Source: Paenibacillus faecis (GTDB lineage Bacteria; Bacillota; Bacilli; Paenibacillales; Paenibacillaceae). Taken from it: 64,000 nucleotides of DNA. Where the stretch lies: the NCBI RefSeq assembly GCF_008084145.1, contig NZ_VSDO01000001.1, positions 1,192,840-1,256,839 on the forward strand, in the 5' to 3' direction. Positions 58,625 to 64,000 of this stretch are shown one piece after another. Each line of letters begins with the position of its first letter. Position 1 is the stretch's first letter. The position numbers and the translations under genes are program-made. The notes under the pieces were generated by a model, which ran no database searches, had not been told where the DNA came from, and saw only the letters and a list, made by a program, of their open reading frames with translations.

Positions 58625-59701
58625 TCAGATCATAACGCTGATCGGCCCGCCCTTCAGCGGGTTCTCCACGACCCAGCTTCTATCTTTATTGAACAGATAT
58701 GCCCTGTGAACGAGCACGCGCACCTGCTGGCCGGGCTTCAGCGTTTCTTTTTCCAGTGACCGGAACGTCGTCAGAACATGGCCGCCTACCTCCACTTCCA
58801 CCAGCCATTCGCTGCCGCGGAAATGCAAGTGCTTCACCACGCCAGGCTCGGTGGCGGACAAGAGCGTAAATTCGTGCTCGGTTCCGACTTCGAGATATTC
58901 CGGTCGAATAAGGGCCTGGGTCCCCGCGTCTCCCGCTTCGTCCTCAAAGCCTTTCAAATCCGCCGCCCGATCCACCAGGGTCGACTGTCCGATGAAGGAA
59001 GCGACAAACGGGGTGTCCGGTTCCTTGTAAATATCCCAAGGGGTGCCCTTTTGCTCGAGCCTGCCCTCATTGATAATCATAATTTCGTCCGCCACTTCAA
59101 TCGCTTCATCCTGGTCATGGGTTACAAAAATCGAAGTGATCCCCACGCGTTCGATCAGCTCTCTGAGCCAAGACCGCAGTTCCTGACGAATCTTCGCATC
59201 GATAGCGGCGAAAGGCTCATCGAGGAGCAGCAGTTGCGGCTCAGGCGCCAACGCCCGGGCAAAAGCCACCCGCTGCCGCTGTCCCCCGGACAGTTGATGC
59301 GGGTAACGCTTCTCGAACCCCTTGAGTCCGGTCAACTCCACCAATTCCATGACCCGTTCATGAATCCGGCTTTTCGGCACCTTTTTCACCTGCAAACCAA
59401 AGGCGATATTATCAAATACCGTCATATGCTTGAACAAAGCGTAGCTTTGGAACACGAAGCCGATCCCCCGGTCTTGGGGCGCCAGGCCGTTAACCCGATT
59501 GCCGTGAAAAAGAATCTCCCCCGAATCCGGCTGCTCCAGACCGGCCAACATGCGAAGAATTGAAGTTTTTCCCCCGCCGCTCGGTCCGAGCAGCCCGATC
59601 AACTGCCCTTTTTCAATGCCAAAGCTGACGTCCTTCACGGCATGAAAACTGCCGAAGTGTTTATCCAAGTTTCTTACTTCCACATGCATGGGAACAGCCA
59701 C
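58625..59701 (-). CDS. cysA: Sulfate/molybdate-type ABC transporter ATP-binding protein (CysA-like), orphan
   Basis: 358 aa. Walker A GPSGGGKTS, signature LSGGQRQR, Walker B LLLLDEPFAAID, H-loop VTHDQDEA. The C-terminal TOBE/OB domain from about 245 includes IRPEYLEV, as in CysA. The permeases CysT/CysW and a sulfate-binding protein are not adjacent, so it may serve a transporter encoded elsewhere. Start GTG 59701, or the ATG at 59689, which agrees better with family N-termini. GAAAGGATG lies just upstream. Confidence 0.85.
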   Translation of the reverse strand: MAVPMHVEVRNLDKHFGSFHAVKDVSFGIEKGQLIGLLGPSGGGKTSILRMLAGLEQPDSGEILFHGNRVNGLAPQDRGIGFVFQSYALFKHMTVFDNIAFGLQVKKVPKSRIHERVMELVELTGLKGFEKRYPHQLSGGQRQRVAFARALAPEPQLLLLDEPFAAIDAKIRQELRSWLRELIERVGITSIFVTHDQDEAIEVADEIMIINEGRLEQKGTPWDIYKEPDTPFVASFIGQSTLVDRAADLKGFEDEAGDAGTQALIRPEYLEVGTEHEFTLLSATEPGVVKHLHFRGSEWLVEVEVGGHVLTTFRSLEKETLKPGQQVRVLVHRAYLFNKDRSWVVENPLKGGPISVMI

Positions 59702-59912
59702 ATCCTTTCTCGGTCATCTCATTTATAAAATTATATATTCTTATAAAATTACTTGGGATTATTATATATTGACACTTTATCAAACCCGTAACACCTCGTC
59801 AACAAATTTACGCGCCCGGCTGCCGTGATTTGGCAGATCAAGCTCGCCCGGGTAAAATACAATTAGAAAACGCGCTTCTAAATTAGTATATGTAAAGGAG
59901 GGCGATCTGCCC

Positions 59913-60314
59913 ATGCTGCATACCCTGGAATTATCCACCGCCAAAAGGGACGAGATGCGCGACATCACCCGAGAAGTGCGCTCCCTTGTCAAAAACAGCG
60001 GAATCGTTAACGGTCTTGCCGTCATCTATTGCCCGCATACCACAGCCGGCATTACCATTAACGAGAATGCGGACCCCGATGTGAAGCATGATGTTCTCAT
60101 GCGGCTGGATGATGTTTATCCGTGGGAGCATCCCAAATACCGGCATGCCGAAGGAAACACCGCCTCCCACTTAAAAGCGATCACGACCGGGTCCTCGCAA
60201 ACCGTCATCATCCAGGAAGGAGATCTTGTGCTGGGCCGCTGGCAGGGCATCTATTTCTGCGAATTTGACGGCCCAAGACAGCGCCGGTATCTGGTGAAGC
60301 TGATCGAGGATTAG
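59913..60314 (+). CDS. yjbQ: YjbQ family protein (secondary thiamine-phosphate synthase enzyme)
   Basis: 133 aa, normal for UPF0047. Conserved PHTTAGITINENADPDV, with His and Glu of the putative active site, then HAEGNTASHLKA and GTWQGIYFCEFDGPR-type ending (here GRWQGIYFCEFDGPR). Relatives can complement a thiE defect, but the main role is unclear. AAAGGAGGG before the ATG. Stands alone, followed by a long repeat-rich gap. Confidence 0.93.
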   Translation: MLHTLELSTAKRDEMRDITREVRSLVKNSGIVNGLAVIYCPHTTAGITINENADPDVKHDVLMRLDDVYPWEHPKYRHAEGNTASHLKAITTGSSQTVIIQEGDLVLGRWQGIYFCEFDGPRQRRYLVKLIED

Positions 60315-60478
60315 AATGCGCGGCCGGTCGGCCTTGTCCTCATGGGACCGGCTTCCTTTGGAGGTCCGGGCAAGATATATGCGGCCCAATTGTCGCAAAA
60401 GCAACCGTGCCCGTGGAGAGTGGCCGCCCGGGACCGGAATCTCCAACACTAGCCGAACCGGGACACGCCCGGGACACG

Positions 60479-60632
60479 GGGGATGCATGGCCGTTACGCC
60501 CGGGGCTGGGGGATGCACGGCCGTTACACCGAGGCCCAGGGATTGCACGGCCGTTACACCGGGGGCCCGGGGATTGCACGGCCGTTACACCGGGGGCCCG
60601 GGGATTGCACGGCCGTTACACCGGGGGCCGCG
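60479..60632. repeat. GC-rich 31-bp tandem repeat array
   Basis: About five copies of a unit containing GCACGGCCGTTACACCGGGG, with period 31-32 bp; the last three are nearly identical. Open frames across it are artefacts of the repeat. Confidence 0.85.
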
Positions 60633-60654
60633 GTGAGCCTGGGAGGACGGGAGG

Positions 60655-60899
60655 AGCTTAGCCTCCACGGTAGGCCTCCCTACTCTAACGGAAATAATAG
60701 CGGCTATTTCGCGTTTTTTACCATTTTCGGAGCTCTAACGGAAATAATAGCGCCTATTTGGGCTCATTCCCGCCAAAAAGACCCCCTTTTGACTAAATAG
60801 CCGCTACTGCTTCCGTTAGAATTCTCAATCGGCCTCTTTGGACGAAATAGCGGCTACTATTTCCGTTAGATTCTTCGGGCTTGCTTCGGGCTTGCTTCG
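60655..60899. repeat. 245-bp direct repeat, left copy (family B modules)
   Basis: Starts AGCTTAGCCTCCACGG and contains TAACGGAAATAATAGCGGCT, TAACGGAAATAATAGCGCCT and two inverted partners ending TTCCGTTAGA. Nearly identical to 61013-61247. The AATAGCGG/TTCCGTTAG words are those of the 29-kb array, but the order and spacers differ. Confidence 0.88.
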
Positions 60900-61012
60900 G
60901 CCTGGTTACGTACCTAGTTCAGCCTCGTTCTGGCCTCGTTCTGGCCTGGTGCCGAACCTGCTTCGGCCCGGTTACGGTCCAAATGCCGAGGGTAGGCTTA
61001 AGCGGACCGTGT

Positions 61013-61247
61013 AGCTTAGCCTCCACGGTAGGCCTCCCTACTCTAACGGAAATAATAGCGGCTATTTCGCGCTTTTTACCATTTTCGGAGCTCTAACGGA
61101 AATAATAGCGCCTATTTGGGCTCATTCCCGCCAAAAAGACCCCCTTTTGACTAAATAGCCGCTACTGCTTCCGTTAGAATTCTCAATTGGCCGTTTTGGA
61201 CGGAATAGCGGCTACTATTTCCGTTAGATTCTTCGGGCTTGCTTCGG
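61013..61247. repeat. 245-bp direct repeat, right copy (family B modules)
   Basis: Second copy, 358 bp after the first, differing by a few bases (for example TTGGCCGTTTTGG for TCGGCCTCTTTGG). The stretch between them is built from degenerate CTTCGGCCTGGTTACG-like units. Confidence 0.88.
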
Positions 61248-61610
61248 CCTGATTCTGGCCTGGTTACGGACCTGCTTCGTCCCTGGTTTCCGTACCTACT
61301 TCGTTCCTGGTTTCCGTACCTACTTCGGCCCTGCTTCCGAGCCTAGTCCCTACTTCGGCCCTGCTTCCGAGCCTAGTCCCTACTTCGGCCCTGCTTCCGA
61401 GCCTAGTCCCTGCTTCGGCCTGGTCTGGCCTGCCTCGGGTTGGTTACGTACCTGCTTCGTCCTTAGTTTCCGAACTACCTCGTCCCTGCTTCCGAGTCTA
61501 GTCCGAACCTGCTTCAGCCCTGGTTCCGAACCTACTTCGGCCTTGATTTCCGTAGCTACTTCGGCCTTGCTTCGAACCCGCTTCGGCCCGGTTCCGGCCG
61601 TAATAGCGTC
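61248..61610. repeat. Degenerate CTTCGGCC-type repeats including a perfect 3 x 30-bp array
   Basis: 61321-61410 holds three identical 30-bp units starting TACTTCGGCCCTGCTTCCGA. The surrounding sequence consists of looser CTGCTTCGGCCTGGTTCCG variants. No gene is credible between 60315 and 61696. Confidence 0.85.
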
Positions 61611-61696
61611 CCAAAAACCGCGAAGGCGCTGACCAGGTCAGCGATAATCGGGCGTTCAGACTCACCCCCTCAAAACTCTTAAAGGAGAATGGATCA

Positions 61697-61858
61697 ATGG
61701 AGCGAATCATTTCTGATGGTCATGCCGATACCCTGGCCATGGATTATATGTGTTATGTAATTTTATCGTTTCTGACTTTTCGAAGAGTTTCCGGTGTGGA
61801 GAGGAAAAAACACCGGCTCAAGCAGGAGTTGGCATTATTGCGGAACAGGAGGAGCTAG
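61697..61858 (+). CDS. Small hypothetical protein (53 aa)
   Basis: ATG 61697 with AAAGGAG ten bases upstream, ending TAG 61858. N-terminal half is mildly hydrophobic (MDYMCYVILSFLTF); the C-terminal half is a basic, helix-forming tail (GVERKKHRLKQELALLRNRR). I recognise no family. It could be a single-helix membrane peptide. Support is the good binding site and the hairpin terminator that follows. Codon use is unremarkable. Confidence 0.5.
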   Translation: MERIISDGHADTLAMDYMCYVILSFLTFRRVSGVERKKHRLKQELALLRNRRS

Positions 61859-61885
61859 CTGCATAAAAGCGTCGAAAAACAAACA

Positions 61886-61922
61886 AAGGACGCGGGTCTC
61901 CCGAGAGAACCACGTCCTTCTA
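61886..61922 (+). terminator. Terminator after the small 61697-61858 gene
   Basis: AAGGACGCGGGTCTC / GAGAACCACGTCCTT, 13 of 15 paired, followed by CTATTTT. Confidence 0.65.
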
Positions 61923-62052
61923 TTTTCGGGCACATACCAGCGTTGAGGATAATTACAATTCGGAAGTCGATAACGTTATTAAAGCAACGTAATAAAGGAG
62001 TACAGCTATGATAGTGTAAATGATTAAAGTAAAACCTGAAAACAAAAACGTC

Positions 62053-62649
62053 CTATGACGTCAATCGATAGCTGCTTTGACTTAGCACTTTCACGTGGGC
62101 TATAGCGGCGGGTGAAATCTCCTCGAAGGTCAGGCGATCTTGGATATAAAACGAGATAAATCCGTGGATTCCCAAAAACATGCTCAACGGCAAGGATGGA
62201 TTATCCTCCATGGGATGCCGCTCCTCTTTCAAAAAGCCGCGGATGATCCGGTCGAACATATCAAAACATTTGGCCTGTTCAGCCCGGCAATAAGTCAGAA
62301 TCTCCTCATCCCGAAGCATGAACATAATTTCATATTGATGCGGATGCTCCAAACCGAACTTGATGAATTCCAGCATCAACTGTTCCACCTTCGTCAAACC
62401 TTCGCTTGGCGGACGCTTGGTCACCTGTTCGCATAACCGGGCCAAATGGTTGAAGTCCTGGACGACGATGGCGTAGAACAATTCCGCTTTTTCCTTAAAA
62501 TGATAGTAAAGGGAACCGTGGCTATAGCCTAAATGCTGCCCGATGCTCCTCATGGAAATTCCGCGATAGCCTTTCGTGATAAAAAGATGTCTCGCGGCAT
62601 CCATAATTCGTTCCCTTGACAACTCCTGCTCTACTGCTCTTCTTGCCAT
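62053..62649 (-). CDS. TetR/AcrR family transcriptional regulator
   Basis: 198 aa. N-terminal helix-turn-helix RIMDAARHLFITKGYRGISM, then RSIGQHLGYSHGSLYYHFKEKAELF, which is the family hallmark. The C-terminal ligand domain (about 75-198) resembles TetR_C groups that sense hydrophobic compounds. The gene starts 5 bp after the yigZ stop on the same strand, so the two may be co-transcribed. No efflux gene is adjacent, and its target is unknown. Confidence 0.92.
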   Translation of the reverse strand: MARRAVEQELSRERIMDAARHLFITKGYRGISMRSIGQHLGYSHGSLYYHFKEKAELFYAIVVQDFNHLARLCEQVTKRPPSEGLTKVEQLMLEFIKFGLEHPHQYEIMFMLRDEEILTYCRAEQAKCFDMFDRIIRGFLKEERHPMEDNPSLPLSMFLGIHGFISFYIQDRLTFEEISPAAIAHVKVLSQSSYRLTS

Positions 62650-62654
62650 AGGCT

Positions 62655-63287
62655 TTATTCCCCTTCAATAAAGTAGACCTTTTCACCTTCCGTCATCTTG
62701 GCCTGCCCCTGAGTCAGATCGGTCATCCATGCCGCAAAGGCGTCCGACTCTCCTTCCAAAGGCAGACAACGCAATGTTACCTTATCGGCGAACCCGGTTT
62801 CTCCCGTGCGAACGCCTCGGTTTCTTAGCTCATTCTCTACCTTGCCGAGCCAGGTGTAATCCAGTTCCACAAAAATCTCGCGGTGCAGGACGCGCGTAAT
62901 GACTTCCCCGGCTTCCGTCGCGGCGACGGCCCCGTCCGTGTATGCCCGGATCAGCCCTCCGGCCCCCAGCATAATGCCTCCGAAATAACGGGTTACCACA
63001 ATAGCCACGTTCTTGAGCCCCTGGTTGCGAATGACCTCCAGGATCGGTTTGCCGGCGGTCCCGCTCGGTTCCCCGTCATCCGATTGCTTCTGGATTTCAT
63101 CCCTTTCCCCGATCATATACGCCGAGCAATTATGAGTCGCGTTCCAATGCCGTTTCTTAATCTCTTCGATAAAAGCTACGGCCTCTTCCTCCGTCTCCAC
63201 CGGCTTGATCTGGCCGATGAATCTCGACTTCTTGATCACGATTTCCTTTTCTCCGGCTTGGCGCACCGTTCTGTAACGTTCCAGCAT
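62655..63287 (-). CDS. yigZ: YigZ/IMPACT family protein
   Basis: 210 aa. UPF0029/IMPACT N-domain with KKSRFIGQIKPVETEEEAVAF and the signature GEPSGTAGKPILEVI ... VTRYFGGIMLGAGGLIRAY, then a C-terminal DUF1949 domain (about 140-210). The E. coli relative acts as a proline dipeptidase-like or translation-linked factor; the role remains unclear. Upstream of the TetR gene on the same strand, probably in one transcript. Confidence 0.93.
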   Translation of the reverse strand: MLERYRTVRQAGEKEIVIKKSRFIGQIKPVETEEEAVAFIEEIKKRHWNATHNCSAYMIGERDEIQKQSDDGEPSGTAGKPILEVIRNQGLKNVAIVVTRYFGGIMLGAGGLIRAYTDGAVAATEAGEVITRVLHREIFVELDYTWLGKVENELRNRGVRTGETGFADKVTLRCLPLEGESDAFAAWMTDLTQGQAKMTEGEKVYFIEGE

Positions 63288-63400
63288 GTCATTTCCATCC
63301 TTATGAATGTGCCAAGAAGCAGCCCAGCCGGAAAAATCCGGTGAACTGCTTCCTGGCGGCTTTATTCCTGCCTTTATGCAAAGGCTGGTCGATTACTCGA

Positions 63401-64000
63401 TTACTCGGAAAGTCTTGCTTCCAGTTCCGCTTTCTCTTTCTCGTAACCCGGTTTGCCAAGCAGAGCGAACATGTTCTTCTTGTACGCCTCTACGCCCGGC
63501 TGGTCGAATGGGTTTACGCCCAGCAGGTAGCCGCTGATGCCGCAGGCCTTTTCAAAGAAGTATACCAGATAACCGAAGGAATATGGAGTCAAATCCGGAA
63601 CATTGACGACCAAATTCGGAACCTGACCGTCGGTATGCGCCAGCAATGTGCCTTGGAACGCCTTCTTGTTGACGAAATCGAGCGTTTTGCCGGCCAGGAA
63701 GTTCAAGCCGTCCAGATCCGCCGGATCGGATTCGATCGTAATGTGGCTAGGCACTTCGGTGACCTGAATAACGGTTTCAAAAATATTGCGGTTGCCTTCC
63801 TGAATAAACTGCCCCATGGAGTGCAGGTCTGTCGAGAAGTCCACCGATGCCGGGAAAATCCCCTTGAAATCCTTGCCTTCACTCTCGCCGTAGAGCTGTT
63901 TCCACCATTCGGATACGTAATGCAGGGAAGGCTCGTAGTTCACCAGAATTTCCGTAACTTTCCCCTTGCGGTACAGGGCGTTGCGGACCGCCGCATATTG
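63401..64000 (-). CDS. pgi: Glucose-6-phosphate isomerase (3' part; 5' end beyond the window)
   Basis: 199 residues are visible, and the reading frame stays open to the window edge (it begins ...[15 protein letters not shown]), so the start lies outside. The visible part holds [23 protein letters not shown] (PGI signature 2 region, Lys and Glu) and the C-terminal [23 protein letters not shown]. The enzyme interconverts glucose-6- and fructose-6-phosphate. A GTG in frame at 63943 is internal, not a start. It ends 114 bp before yigZ on the same strand. Confidence 0.95.
   Translation of the reverse strand, partial: QYAAVRNALYRKGKVTEILVNYEPSLHYVSEWWKQLYGESEGKDFKGIFPASVDFSTDLHSMGQFIQEGNRNIFETVIQVTEVPSHITIESDPADLDGLNFLAGKTLDFVNKKAFQGTLLAHTDGQVPNLVVNVPDLTPYSFGYLVYFFEKACGISGYLLGVNPFDQPGVEAYKKNMFALLGKPGYEKEKAELEARLSE

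Noticed and set aside
60316..61096. Several open frames rich in Gly/Arg/His in the repeat desert
   Set aside because: They arise from in-frame tandem repeats (31 bp) and GC-rich composition. Starts lack binding sites and frames change between repeat copies.
60479..61410. Repeat arrays considered as CRISPR
   Set aside because: Units are contiguous without unique spacers, and no cas gene is in the window.

Overview
The window looks like a chromosomal segment of a Paenibacillus-type Firmicute. The evidence is strong AGGAGG-type ribosome binding sites, mid-50s GC, Bacillus-style Zur, Fur, LexA and cre operators, B. subtilis-like gene families (YcgR/YcgQ, YciC, YhhQ, YjbQ, YigZ) and Firmicute riboswitches. 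Nearly all of it is ordinary coding sequence, but several regulons are unusually easy to read from the DNA, and the intergenic regions carry several families of dispersed and tandem repeats.

Layout: 0-8 kb holds an XRE-methyltransferase fusion, a LOG-family protein, L-serine dehydratase (sdaAB-sdaAA), a three-gene ABC-2 exporter and a secreted GH5 endoglucanase with a cre site. 8-10.4 kb has a saccharopine dehydrogenase-like protein and SpeD. 10.4-16.6 kb is a zinc-limitation locus. One arm runs yciC (COG0523), a partly cysteine-less L33, znuC, znuB, znuA. Diverging from it are ycgR-ycgQ. An exact Zur box and a near-consensus one lie between the arms. 16.7-19.4 kb has a Fur-boxed iron-siderophore binding lipoprotein and a copper-amine-oxidase-type stalk-domain lipoprotein.

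19.5-24.6 kb is the queuosine (preQ1) pathway: a preQ1-I riboswitch with terminator, queC-queD-queE, then an IS110-family element with a frameshifted transposase, then queF. At 30.65 kb the precursor transporter yhhQ has its own preQ1-I-like aptamer, this one overlapping the ribosome binding site. Between them are a D-2-hydroxyacid dehydrogenase, an MFS exporter, an M24 peptidase and a four-copy array of a 213-bp repeat. A chemoreceptor follows.

32.7-40.3 kb is a cobalamin riboswitch-controlled operon, btuF-btuC-btuD-cobT-cobU-cobS-cobQ. A second, partly very GC-rich cobalamin salvage cluster (cobD, cbiZ, cbiB, cobC-like phosphatase, luciferase-like oxidoreductase) lies at 45.8-50.2 kb. No corrin-ring genes are present, so the genes shown support uptake, remodelling and nucleotide-loop assembly.

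Between the two cobalamin clusters are a TRM11-like methyltransferase and a two-gene unit of uncharacterised DNA-repair type (radical SAM protein plus partner). Its promoter has a LexA-like box exactly in the spacer between -35 and -10. I consider this the most interesting little-described system here. 50.3-64 kb carries lipoate ligase, a Cof-type phosphatase, an MBL hydrolase, an ECF sigma/anti-sigma pair divergent from a NEW3-domain/ABC transporter operon, an orphan CysA-type ATPase, YjbQ, a repeat-rich 1.4-kb gap, a TetR regulator, YigZ and the 3' part of pgi, which runs off the window end.
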